A stretch of 63,934 bases of DNA from Halodesulfovibrio sp. (GTDB lineage Bacteria; Desulfobacterota; Desulfovibrionia; Desulfovibrionales; Desulfovibrionaceae), in NCBI RefSeq assembly GCF_025210605.1, contig NZ_JAOARI010000022.1:1-63934 (forward strand). The letters run 5' to 3'. A program made the position numbers and the translations under genes. Positions 45,660 to 54,012 of this stretch are shown one piece after another. The notes below the pieces were generated by a model, which saw only the letters and a list, made by a program, of their open reading frames with translations, ran no database searches and was not told where the DNA came from. The stretch's first letter is position 1, and each line of letters opens with the position of its first letter.

Positions 45660-46430
45660 ATGAAAAAAAGTTATAAAGACTGCAATACACAATTGTTAAA
45701 CGATACATCTGGATCTAACCAAAGCTCTCAGCGCAAACCAACCTCAACAGTTGGAAGATTTTTACTTAAAATCTTCCTTTTTTGTGTCCGCCTGCTTGCG
45801 GTGCTGATTGGACTATTTATCATTATTAACCGTGGTGGAGCCTTTGCAGCCACAGGGAATGCAATATCTCTTTTGCTTATTCCTGTGGGTATTGCCCTTG
45901 TATGGTTTGGTGTAGGAAAAACATTTTTATCCAGCGCAGCCACATCTGTTAAAAAACTTATACACAAGCTTACTGTTCTGCTTGGTCTTCTCATGCAGGT
46001 TGGCTTCTTTGGCACAATATCATCAGGAGAAAGTTCAAAGTCATTTACCTGTCTTGCCTTAGGACTTTTATTTTTTATTGTTGCCTATGTAACTCGCACT
46101 CCTAAGAAAAAATCTAAAGAGACTGAACAGGCTAGCCAGTCTAAAAAGGCTGAAGAAAAAGAATCAGAAGACTTTGATCGTGAAGAGCTTGAGCAAGTTA
46201 TTCCAGAACTCATCAAAACAGCTTTGCAGCAAACTCATCCTGAATTAGTTTGCACAGATGTGCCTTCCATCACGTACGAAGAAGAACGTCCTCAGTCCGC
46301 TGAAGTTGTTCTCAATACTGGAGAAAAAATTCAAATTGGAATTGAAGTTATCGGCAAAGATAATTTCAAAATTACTCTTCCAGAAACTCTTACTTCCACC
46401 ACACCTCAGGCTACTGACGCTGCTGTATAG
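45660..46430 (+). CDS. Membrane protein of unknown function (256 aa)
   Basis: The protein has about four membrane segments between residues 28 and 140, then a Lys/Glu-rich linker (KKKSKETEQASQ...KAEEKESED) and a soluble C-terminal part of about 90 residues that ends in TPQATDAAV. I do not recognise a family. The soluble part has a VVLNTGEKIQIGIEV-like beta pattern. I chose ATG 45660 (MKKSYKDC), behind CTGGAGACTCT; an earlier in-frame ATG at 45564 has no ribosome site. It is monocistronic. Confidence 0.72.
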   Translation: MKKSYKDCNTQLLNDTSGSNQSSQRKPTSTVGRFLLKIFLFCVRLLAVLIGLFIIINRGGAFAATGNAISLLLIPVGIALVWFGVGKTFLSSAATSVKKLIHKLTVLLGLLMQVGFFGTISSGESSKSFTCLALGLLFFIVAYVTRTPKKKSKETEQASQSKKAEEKESEDFDREELEQVIPELIKTALQQTHPELVCTDVPSITYEEERPQSAEVVLNTGEKIQIGIEVIGKDNFKITLPETLTSTTPQATDAAV

Positions 46431-46433
46431 TAA

Positions 46434-46467
46434 TAAAAAAACCGGACAACACCATGTTGTCCGGTTT
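46434..46467. terminator. Bidirectional terminator between converging genes
   Basis: Stem ACCGGACAAC/GTTGTCCGGT with loop ACCAT; the left flank is a run of seven A, giving a T-run on the minus strand for the gene at 46520. The plus-strand T-run is interrupted. Confidence 0.8.
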
Positions 46468-46519
46468 GAATAACTTTTTTGATTAACGCAGCGTTGCGCT
46501 AGTCTAGCGCAATAATCAT

Positions 46520-47836
46520 CTACATTTTGTATTCGCGTACAAACGCAATCGCCTCTTCAACAGAAGTTACTTTGCCTTCAATCTGAGCTTTGAGCAGTTC
46601 TTCACGCAACAGTCCAACATGTGGACCAGGTTTAAGGCTAGTAGCTTCCATAATTTCGTTACCGTTCAAGAACGGCTCAACCATCTGCTCAGGAGTATCT
46701 GCACGTTCAAGCCATTTCATGTTGTGGTTGAATGCAGTAAAGGCAATTTCACGAGCTTTAACGTCAGCACGCGCCATTTCAATAAGGCGCGGGTACTCGT
46801 TAAGAGCACGGAATCGACGGATACCTTTATCAGTAAGCATACTGTGGAAGAACTGGTGATGCTTAACAAGATGGCAAACAAGATCGATATCCTGAGGCAG
46901 GAAGGACAAACGTCCCATAATTTTGCGGGTAACTTTTGCACCAACACGGCAGAACTGGTTGAAAGTCCATGTTTCGTCATTATATTCAGCTGTGTACAAT
47001 TTACCTACGTTGCTGAACAGAATTGCAAAGGTGCCAAACCAGTCATACGGCAGCTCTTCTGGGTAATGACGCATAGTATCGATGGTATGCTGGAATACGG
47101 TCTGCTCTTCGCCAGTGTCTTCATTTTTAATCTGAGTACAACGAGAGAGTGCAGCCAATTCCGGAACCAGACCATGCAGCAGCATGGAATCAAATAACAG
47201 TTCCACAAAGCGCCACATGTTTTCTGCTTCTACCTTACGCCATTCTTCCATAATACTATGAGACGGCACATAATCAAGAATACGGGATGTTCCCTTAACA
47301 ATGGCAATCCATGTATTTTTCTCAACCGGCAGATCATAGTTAGCAGCAAAACGTAACGCACGAATACCGAGAAGGTAATTGCGGCGCAGAGTTTCATCTG
47401 GAATTCCGGAAAATTTAATAACGCCAGTAGCGAGGTCTTCAAAACCTTCCTGCGCTTCGGCACCCGGAACATACGGACAAGCATACTGAGTAGGAATGCT
47501 ACCGTATTTTTCTTCCATACGCTTAAGCAGATGTGGTGTAATGCGGGCAATGCTTTCTTCTGGATGAGAAGCATCTTCTACATCAGTAGGATAAAAACGA
47601 TACGTAATATCAGCTTCTTTCAGTACAGCAACAACGCCGCGCTCAGAGCCAGCAGTTACGTTAGGGAACATGCGCTGGATTTCGTCAAACGGGGCTTCGC
47701 ACGCAATATCCAGTTCAGTTTCGTTAGCACCTTCAAGCAGTTCACGCTGAAGCTGTGCGTTTACAACATACGCATCGAAACCGTTACGCATAATAGTTTT
47801 ACAAATGCCAATGGCATCTTTAAAAGGCTGAGTCAT
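46520..47836 (-). CDS. CCA-adding enzyme / poly(A) polymerase family protein with degenerate active site
   Basis: The 438-residue protein follows the class II tRNA nucleotidyltransferase layout: head (about 1-115), neck with LRRNYLLGIRALRFAANYDLP, and an HD-like tail (HTIDTMRHYPEELPYDWFG, LVKHHQFFHS). The key motifs are changed. The GG-x-RD loop is replaced by DAYVVNAQLQRELL, the catalytic D-x-D by E41-L-D43, and the EDxxR base-recognition motif by RNYLLG. It is therefore unlikely to be a normal CCA enzyme. Regulation, RNA binding or a changed polymerase are possible. GGGAGGATGA precedes ATG. Confidence 0.78.
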   Translation of the reverse strand: MTQPFKDAIGICKTIMRNGFDAYVVNAQLQRELLEGANETELDIACEAPFDEIQRMFPNVTAGSERGVVAVLKEADITYRFYPTDVEDASHPEESIARITPHLLKRMEEKYGSIPTQYACPYVPGAEAQEGFEDLATGVIKFSGIPDETLRRNYLLGIRALRFAANYDLPVEKNTWIAIVKGTSRILDYVPSHSIMEEWRKVEAENMWRFVELLFDSMLLHGLVPELAALSRCTQIKNEDTGEEQTVFQHTIDTMRHYPEELPYDWFGTFAILFSNVGKLYTAEYNDETWTFNQFCRVGAKVTRKIMGRLSFLPQDIDLVCHLVKHHQFFHSMLTDKGIRRFRALNEYPRLIEMARADVKAREIAFTAFNHNMKWLERADTPEQMVEPFLNGNEIMEATSLKPGPHVGLLREELLKAQIEGKVTSVEEAIAFVREYKM

Positions 47837-48276
47837 TCATCCTCCCATTGTAGACCCGATAAAAAACGGATCATATAGTCTCATATGATATGCTATCGTC
47901 AGGACATAGCGTTTTTTTAATTTAATACGTCAAGTTATATTGTGAAATATAACACATGCCCACTAGACACGCAAACAGCCATTACAACAAGGTTGTTGGC
48001 GATACCCGTACCTTCGGATTGAAATACGCTTATGAACAGCTGCTTGAAAAAGGCTCGGCACAAAATCGGTAGCCAGCAGGTCTACCAACTTTTTTTCGCA
48101 ATGCCGTTTCTTCTTTCTGAACTGCGGTCAATCTTTCGAGCGGGTGCGGCAGCAATAGGCACCTGATACAGGTAATTGTGATTCCGCAGTTTGTACAGAG
48201 AAGTGTTAACACTTTTCACTTTTTTCAAATCCAGCTAGCAGCCTGATACGCTATCCCTCACGAAAGCGTTATAAAA
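47837..48276. other. Gene-poor stretch with palindrome AAGTGTTAACACTT
   Basis: No strong gene is present. Besides the weak 38-codon frame at 47956, a perfect 14-base palindrome AAGTGTTAACACTT lies at 48201-48214. It may be an operator, but its distance from both flanking genes gives no clue to its partner. Confidence 0.4.
47956..48072 (+). CDS. Possible short peptide or gene remnant (38 aa)
   Basis: ATG 47956 opens a 38-codon frame with protein-like composition (VVGDTRTFGLKYAYEQLLEK) ending at TAG 48070. There is no ribosome site, and a stop lies directly upstream in frame. It may be the fragment of a decayed gene or chance. Confidence 0.25.
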   Translation: MPTRHANSHYNKVVGDTRTFGLKYAYEQLLEKGSAQNR

Positions 48277-49164
48277 TCAACGGGACAAGTGTAATTTTGC
48301 TACTTTTTCAAAAGCGTCGGTGAGCATCATGATATGTCGCGTCTGCAAATTCCAGCAATGCCAGTAGAGACGTACTGTCACAGAGTAGTCATGGACTATT
48401 GGTACCAGTTGCTCATTTTTCAGTTCATCTTCAATTTGCAAACTTGGAATCATTCCATACCCAAGTCCTTTTTTACACATATCCACGAACATATGTGAAT
48501 CAGGAACATAGTGTGTAGGAAATTCCCCTGCTCGAATGCCGTACCGCATCAACATTTCGTTGTTCATTTCGTCCGTGCGATCATAGGTAAGGATAGGAGC
48601 AGCGCGCACAGCTTCCGGCACAAAACCTTCAGGAAACCAATGGGCGGCAAAGTCCGGCGTGGCGCAACAAATATAGACCATTTTACCAAGGTATACTGTT
48701 TTGCAGCCCTGCATAGGACCAGGCTGCGAACTGACACACCCCACCACTTCACCATTTTTCAACATATCGTGCGTCTTATCCTGATCTCCCAACCTGATAT
48801 CCACAAGAATGTTCGTTGTGGTCAAAAGCTCCTGCAAGGTATCCGGTATCCACGTTGCTAGACTGTCGGCATTAATCCCGACAGGTACGGTTATATAGTC
48901 GGCAACAGTTCTTCCCAGAGTATCTTCAAACAGATCATGCTCCATAAGGCTTACCTGTTTGTAGTGCCCTAATAATTTTTGTCCCATAGCTGTAGGCTGA
49001 ACCGGAGTAGAACGCACAATGAGCATTGCGCCGATTCTATCTTCAAGTAATCGGATTCGCTGCGAAACAGCAGATTGCGTGATGTGCAGCACAGTTGCGG
49101 CTTTTTCGAACCCACCATTTTCTACTACGGAAGCAAAGGCTTCAAGCTGTTTGTAATCAATCAT
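48277..49164 (-). CDS. argP: LysR-family regulator, ArgP/LysG type
   Basis: The 295-residue regulator has an N-terminal winged helix-turn-helix (LEAFASVVENGGFEKAATVLHITQSAVSQRIRLLED by position 7-42) and a LysR effector domain. The N-terminus MIDYKQLEAFASVVENGGFEKAA is characteristic of ArgP/IciA/LysG. These bind Lys or Arg and activate a basic amino-acid exporter. The divergent LysE-type exporter 235 bases away (49399) is the expected target. Effector choice is inferred from family. Confidence 0.9.
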   Translation of the reverse strand: MIDYKQLEAFASVVENGGFEKAATVLHITQSAVSQRIRLLEDRIGAMLIVRSTPVQPTAMGQKLLGHYKQVSLMEHDLFEDTLGRTVADYITVPVGINADSLATWIPDTLQELLTTTNILVDIRLGDQDKTHDMLKNGEVVGCVSSQPGPMQGCKTVYLGKMVYICCATPDFAAHWFPEGFVPEAVRAAPILTYDRTDEMNNEMLMRYGIRAGEFPTHYVPDSHMFVDMCKKGLGYGMIPSLQIEDELKNEQLVPIVHDYSVTVRLYWHCWNLQTRHIMMLTDAFEKVAKLHLSR

Positions 49165-49398
49165 GAACCTACATTAGCAAAACTTATGTAACATCAAAAC
49201 AATGAATTTCACTTCTGACATTTTTTCTTCTACATATATATCCGCAAACAGGTTCCAGATGTAATAGCGGGGTGTTGAGCGCATCCTGCTGTCACAGCGC
49301 TCACTGACCTTCCCATGTTTCTGCTGAAGGGACGCCTTCTGCATTTTCAGATTGATTACGAACTACTAGCTTAAATGCAGCTAAGGATTGGGAAAGCT

Positions 49399-50016
49399 AT
49401 GCTCGCTCCGTTTTTTCAAGGATTTGGTACTTGTGGTGGTTTAATTATGGCGATTGGGGCACAAAATGCCTTTTTACTCTCACAGAGTGTTCGCAAAAAC
49501 CATCACCTTATTATTGCACTTATGTGCATTGCATCCGACATGCTCTTAATCGGGCTTGGTGTGTTCAGCATTGGACAAATTGTTGCTTCGTCACCGGAAG
49601 TAAAAATGTTTGCCACTTTTTTTGGCGCTGCGTTTTTGCTCTGGTATGGATTCTGTGCTTTCAGGTCTGCCTGTAAACCGGGGGCGCTCACAACAACATC
49701 AGATGCAACTCGCTCTTTGCGCAGTGTTATACTGACAACACTGGCTGTTACATTCTTAAACCCGCATACCTATCTGGACACTGTTGTCCTGATGGGATCA
49801 CTTGGCGGACAATTTATTGGTAACGGCAAACTATATTTCTGGATCGGCGGCGTTTGCGCCTCCGCAATCTGGTTCGGCGCTCTTGCTTTTGGAGGACAGG
49901 CTCTTGCACCATTATTCCGCAAGCCTTCTTCATGGAGAGTTCTCGATGGCACAGTCTGCATTATTATGTGGCTGATTGCTGCGGGGCTTATTAAGCAAGG
50001 AATTGCTCTTTTATAA
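49399..50016 (+). CDS. LysE/ArgO-family amino-acid exporter
   Basis: The 205-residue protein has six predicted membrane segments and family motifs GGLIMAIGAQNAFLL and TLAVTFLNPHTYLDTVVLMG. It exports Arg and/or Lys across the inner membrane, protecting against excess. I chose ATG 49399 (MLAPFFQGF), behind GGGAAAGCT; an in-frame ATG at 49375 has no ribosome site and adds non-family residues. Divergent from the ArgP-type regulator, the standard genetic arrangement for this pair. Confidence 0.9.
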   Translation: MLAPFFQGFGTCGGLIMAIGAQNAFLLSQSVRKNHHLIIALMCIASDMLLIGLGVFSIGQIVASSPEVKMFATFFGAAFLLWYGFCAFRSACKPGALTTTSDATRSLRSVILTTLAVTFLNPHTYLDTVVLMGSLGGQFIGNGKLYFWIGGVCASAIWFGALAFGGQALAPLFRKPSSWRVLDGTVCIIMWLIAAGLIKQGIALL

Positions 50017-50130
50017 TGAATCCTAAGGACGCTGGTAGCTTCCCATACCGGTATTAAGCAATACACCGCGTGTTTCCCTACGCTTCCAGACAAAAATTTT
50101 GCTTATTACACGTCCTATCCCATAATTAAG

Positions 50131-50153
50131 CGCCTCTTTTCCCGAAGAGGCGT
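50131..50153 (+). terminator. Probable terminator after the exporter gene
   Basis: Stem CGCCTCTT/AAGAGGCG with loop TTCCCG, then only TTT. It is a weak terminator 115 bases after the stop. Confidence 0.5.
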
Positions 50154-50540
50154 TTAAAATGCACCGCACATCCGTTTGTACTTGGAGAAAAAGAACTTCG
50201 TACCTTCCTTTTTCCCCTAGTTCAGACGGATGTTTTTTTATTACTACCCAAAGAGTCTCTTCGATTGCCAGCACAGCCTTGCACCACATACCGTTACAGG
50301 CTACCCTGCCTGCATATCCTGCTCACTTTTTTGCCAAGTCCGTATACTGCTGAGTTAGTCAATGCCAAAGCAGCGCAGGATAGGTAGAGTACAAACCAAA
50401 ATTCGCACCTGCTGGTGCAATTAGATGACCCTGAGGTCTTATCTGCCAGTAGGGATACTATAGATACAAAGTCTGTCACCAAACTGTTGCGCATGTTTCA
50501 CCAAGCTGTCCGCGCTGTTACAACTGACCGAGGATTTATT
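50154..50540. other. Gene-free leader region of moeA
   Basis: Nothing codes here. TATCCTGC (about 50316-50323) and GCAGGATA (about 50375-50382) could pair over a long loop, but I cannot match this to the known molybdenum-cofactor riboswitch. Confidence 0.4.
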
Positions 50541-51779
50541 ATGAAAAAAGATTTCTTCAATGTGCTTAGCGTTCAAGAATTCATTCAAGCACTCCACTCT
50601 TTCTCACCTTTGCAGACGCGAACTGTTTCTATTGAAGAAGCAGATAACAGCGTACTTGCGAACGATATTATCGCAACAGAAGACTTACCGCTTGCCAGCC
50701 GCTCATGCATGGATGGTTACGCAGTAAACGCTTCCAGTGTCTTTGGCGCATCAGAGGCAAATCCGGCATACCTCGAATCAGTGGGCGACATCGATATTGA
50801 AAAGCCAGCATCGTTTACACTGCAAAGTGGAGAATGTGCGGGAATTGTTACTGGTGGCATTCTACCTGACGGCGCCGATGCTGTTATTATGGTAGAGCAC
50901 ACCGAATCCCTCGGTGCTGGAACTATAGAAATCCGCAAGTCGCTTGCCCCATATGAAAACGTCATGCTCAAAGGCGAAGATGCCACCACAGGAAACTCCG
51001 TACTAGCAGCAGGAACCCGTATGCGACCTCAGGAGATCGGCATGCTTGCCGCGCTCGGCATCCAGAAGGTTGCTGTTACTACGTCTCCTAAAGTCGGTAT
51101 TATCTCAACGGGGGATGAGCTTGTCTCGATAGAAGAAACACCCGTTGTTGGACAAGTGCGCGATGTGAACAGCTACACTCTTGCAGCTTGTGCACGCCGT
51201 GCAGGTGCAACCGCTACTGCCTATGGACTAGTTGAAGACCAGCTTGATTCGCTACAGGCCGCGCTTGAAAAAGCGCTAGAAGAGAATGATGTTGTATTCC
51301 TTTCCGGTGGTAGCTCTGTCGGTGTGCGTGACCTTACCGTGAGCGCTATCGAAAAAATCGAAGGCGCAGAACTCATCAACCACGGTGTTGCAATCAGTCC
51401 GGGGAAACCGCTCATTCTGGCGAAATGCGGCAACAAAGCTATATGGGGACTTCCGGGGCAAGTTGCCTCTGCACAGGTTGTCATGTTTATCCTCGGCATG
51501 CCATTTTTACGATACCTCGGTGGGGACACAGCCTCCTTCGACCAGACACGATGGGCATCAAAACAGGCAATTATCAGCCGCAATGTAGCGTCTAAACCGG
51601 GACGCGAAGACTATGTGCGCGTCAGTGTCAGCGAAAAAGACGGCACAACGGTAGCGACTCCAGTTCTTGGAAAATCCGGTCTGCTGAAAACCATGTTGCA
51701 AGCTGATGGCGTTGTCCGCATAGGTGCAGATAGTGAAGGTATCTACGAGGGTACACCTGTTGACGTACTCTTTTTTTAA
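50541..51779 (+). CDS. moeA: Molybdopterin molybdenumtransferase
   Basis: The 412-residue enzyme inserts molybdate (or tungstate) into adenylylated molybdopterin in the last step of cofactor synthesis. Family blocks include SRSCMDGYAV, GIVTGGILPDGADAVIMVE, ISTGDELV, VFLSGGSSVG, and the C-terminal beta-barrel. I chose ATG 50541 (MKKDFFNVL), behind CCGAGGATTTATT; an earlier ATG at 50415 lacks a ribosome site. Likely first gene of a moeA-ymdB unit. Confidence 0.94.
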   Translation: MKKDFFNVLSVQEFIQALHSFSPLQTRTVSIEEADNSVLANDIIATEDLPLASRSCMDGYAVNASSVFGASEANPAYLESVGDIDIEKPASFTLQSGECAGIVTGGILPDGADAVIMVEHTESLGAGTIEIRKSLAPYENVMLKGEDATTGNSVLAAGTRMRPQEIGMLAALGIQKVAVTTSPKVGIISTGDELVSIEETPVVGQVRDVNSYTLAACARRAGATATAYGLVEDQLDSLQAALEKALEENDVVFLSGGSSVGVRDLTVSAIEKIEGAELINHGVAISPGKPLILAKCGNKAIWGLPGQVASAQVVMFILGMPFLRYLGGDTASFDQTRWASKQAIISRNVASKPGREDYVRVSVSEKDGTTVATPVLGKSGLLKTMLQADGVVRIGADSEGIYEGTPVDVLFF

Positions 51780-51794
51780 AGTATAGGAAACCTC

Positions 51795-52568
51795 ATGCGA
51801 ATTTTATTTTTCGGTGACATTGTAGGCAAACCGGGCAGGCTTATCCTGCGAAAACGCCTTGCTTCTATCAAAGAAGAAAAAAAAGCAGACCTTGTGATTG
51901 CTAACGGAGAAAATGCTTCCGGCGGCATCGGGCTTTCTGGCGATACCATGCGCGAACTGTTTAATGCAGGTATAGACATTCTTACTTCCGGCAACCATAT
52001 CTGGAAACACAAAGAGATGTATAACCTGCTCAACACAGAGCCGCGACTCATCCGCCCTGCCAACTACCCGCACGGCGCTCCCGGTCATGGACTTGTTATT
52101 CATGAACTGGATAACGGCAGCAAAATTGCGGTAATGAATCTGCTCGGGCGCACTTTTATGGATGACATAGACTGCCCGTTCAAAAAAGTAGATGAACTTC
52201 TCGCATCAATCCCAGACGATGTGTGCATCCGCATTATCGATTTCCATGCAGAAGCTACAAGCGAGAAAAAAGCACTCTCGTTTTATGTAGATGGCAAGGT
52301 TTCCTGCGTGATTGGTACGCATACCCATGTGCAGACTGCCGACGCTATGATTCTGGAAAAAGGTACTGGCTACCTCACAGATGCCGGAATGTGCGGCGTT
52401 GAAGAATCATGTCTTGGCATGGAGCCGAAAGTCATTATCGAGCGATTTATGACAGGATTGCCGCAACGCTTCAAAGTTGCAAAAGGGACACCGCATATTA
52501 ACGGTCTGTACCTTGATATTGATGATGAATCAGGACTATGTACAGATATTGAACTTATTCGAGAGTAA
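51795..52568 (+). CDS. ymdB: TIGR00282-family metallophosphoesterase (YmdB)
   Basis: The 257-residue protein matches YmdB of Bacillus, a cytoplasmic phosphodiesterase active on 2',3'-cyclic nucleotides. Motifs FFGDIVGKPGR (D), ANGENASGG (N), SGNHIWKH (GNH), FHAEATSEK and GTHTHVQTAD are all present, giving a complete dimetal site. It starts 15 bases after the moeA stop, behind TATAGGAAACCTC, so the two are probably co-transcribed. In Bacillus it affects biofilm gene expression; no role is known here. Confidence 0.93.
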   Translation: MRILFFGDIVGKPGRLILRKRLASIKEEKKADLVIANGENASGGIGLSGDTMRELFNAGIDILTSGNHIWKHKEMYNLLNTEPRLIRPANYPHGAPGHGLVIHELDNGSKIAVMNLLGRTFMDDIDCPFKKVDELLASIPDDVCIRIIDFHAEATSEKKALSFYVDGKVSCVIGTHTHVQTADAMILEKGTGYLTDAGMCGVEESCLGMEPKVIIERFMTGLPQRFKVAKGTPHINGLYLDIDDESGLCTDIELIRE

Positions 52569-52684
52569 CTCAGACAAGTTCTTTTCCAATAATCTACTGT
52601 CATTCTGTTATGCTTCTGCCCTGAGGAAAGAACGTGCACTCTGCATCTCATGGTAGAACCGAAGGCTCATACTGATATAACAAT

Positions 52685-52709
52685 TTTGTGAAGTTTGACA
52701 ATTCACAAA
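52685..52709. repeat. Eight-base inverted repeat upstream of tyrS
   Basis: TTTGTGAA-N9-TTCACAAA is a perfect dyad 54-78 bases before the tyrS start. The half sites resemble the redox repressor Rex (TTGTGAA...TTCACAA), but the spacer is too long for a normal Rex site. It may also fold in the leader RNA. Confidence 0.5.
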
Positions 52710-52762
52710 TTCTCTGTAAGAGACACCAAGCTACAACATATTTTTTTGTAAAAGAGAGAATT

Positions 52763-53953
52763 ATGGATATTCAAAAACAGCTCGAAATCATTCAGCGTGG
52801 CTGTGCTGAACTTATTGATGCTGACGAGCTTAAAAAGAAGCTCGAAAAAGGCAAACCTCTGCGCGTAAAAATGGGTTTTGACCCGACTGCTCCTGATCTG
52901 CACCTTGGTCATAGTGTTGCTATCCACAAGCTGCGTCACTTTCAGGAACTCGGACACACCGTTATCTTCCTTATCGGTGACTTCACCGGCATGATCGGTG
53001 ACCCGTCCGGTCGCTCCGACACCCGTCCTCCACTCACTCGTGAAGATGTTCTCGCTAATGCGGAAACATATAAAGAGCAGGTATTCAAGATTCTTGATCC
53101 TGAAAAAACTGAAGTTCGCTTCAACTCCGAGTGGTTCGACAAATTCAGCGCATCAGACTTAATCCGTCTTGCATCCCGCTCTACTGTAGCACGTATGCTT
53201 GAACGTAACGATTTTGAGCAGCGTTATAAGGGCAACACCCCTATCGCTATCCATGAATTCCTGTATCCACTTGTTCAGGGTTATGACTCCGTTGCACTTG
53301 AGTCTGACATTGAGCTTGGCGGTACTGACCAGAAGTTTAACCTGCTCATGGGTCGTACCCTACAGTCTCAGGAAGGTCAGGAGCCGCAGTGCATCATGAC
53401 TATGCCTATTCTCGAAGGTCTCGACGGTGTGCGTAAGATGTCTAAATCCTACGGTAACTACGTAGGTATTGACGAAGCTCCAAAAGATATGTTCGGCAAA
53501 ATCATGTCTATTTCTGACGAACTTATGTGGCGCTACTACGAGCTTATTTCTCTGAAATCCCTCGAAGAAATTGCAGACCTCAAAGCTAAAGTAGAGTCCG
53601 GTGAACTTCACCCGAAAGTCGTTAAAGAAGAACTCGCTGAAGATATCGTATCGCAGTACCACGGTGCAGAAGAAGGCGCTAAAGCACGTGCAGGCTTCAA
53701 CGCTGTATTCGCAAAAGGTCAGCTTCCTGACGAGATGCCAGAGCATACTTGTGAATCCGGTGACGCTTCGATGCCTCCTGTATTCCTTACAGATGCAAAG
53801 CTCACCAAATCACGCGGCGAAGCACGTCGTCTTATGAAACAGGGTGCACTCTCCATTGATGGTGAAAAGTGCAACGCTGAAGACGCTCTTCCAGCCGGTG
53901 AATACGTAATCAAACTTGGTAAAAAACGTTTCCTCAAGCTTTTTGTAAAATAG
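52763..53953 (+). CDS. tyrS: Tyrosyl-tRNA synthetase
   Basis: The 396-residue class I synthetase has the HIGH-type motif HLGH at 47-50 and KMSKS at 225-229, and a C-terminal S4 RNA-binding domain (about 330-396). It charges tRNA-Tyr. I chose ATG 52763 (MDIQKQL), behind AAAGAGAGAATT; an earlier ATG at 52688 lies inside an inverted repeat and has no ribosome site. The gene is monocistronic with its own terminator. Confidence 0.96.
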   Translation: MDIQKQLEIIQRGCAELIDADELKKKLEKGKPLRVKMGFDPTAPDLHLGHSVAIHKLRHFQELGHTVIFLIGDFTGMIGDPSGRSDTRPPLTREDVLANAETYKEQVFKILDPEKTEVRFNSEWFDKFSASDLIRLASRSTVARMLERNDFEQRYKGNTPIAIHEFLYPLVQGYDSVALESDIELGGTDQKFNLLMGRTLQSQEGQEPQCIMTMPILEGLDGVRKMSKSYGNYVGIDEAPKDMFGKIMSISDELMWRYYELISLKSLEEIADLKAKVESGELHPKVVKEELAEDIVSQYHGAEEGAKARAGFNAVFAKGQLPDEMPEHTCESGDASMPPVFLTDAKLTKSRGEARRLMKQGALSIDGEKCNAEDALPAGEYVIKLGKKRFLKLFVK

Positions 53954-53976
53954 CGTTTTACCCTGATAGATAATGC

Positions 53977-54012
53977 AATGCCCCGCAGTTTTGTGCTGCG
54001 GGGCATTTTTTT
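53977..54012 (+). terminator. Rho-independent terminator of tyrS
   Basis: Twelve-pair stem AATGCCCCGCAG/CTGCGGGGCATT followed by eight T. It runs into the stop codon region of the converging glycogen phosphorylase gene. Confidence 0.92.

Noticed and set aside
48030..48212. Minus-strand 60-codon frame with CxxC-x5-CxxC (CTNCG...CIRC)
   Set aside because: The zinc-ribbon look is tempting, but the start is a non-ATG codon without a ribosome site, and the rest is not protein-like.
49165..49398. Lysine riboswitch before the LysE-type exporter
   Set aside because: The GAGCGC/GCGCTC hairpin is not the lysine riboswitch core, and the divergent ArgP-type regulator already explains control.
52569..52762. 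T-box or other tRNA-sensing leader before tyrS
   Set aside because: No specifier loop or T-box sequence, and no terminator in the leader.
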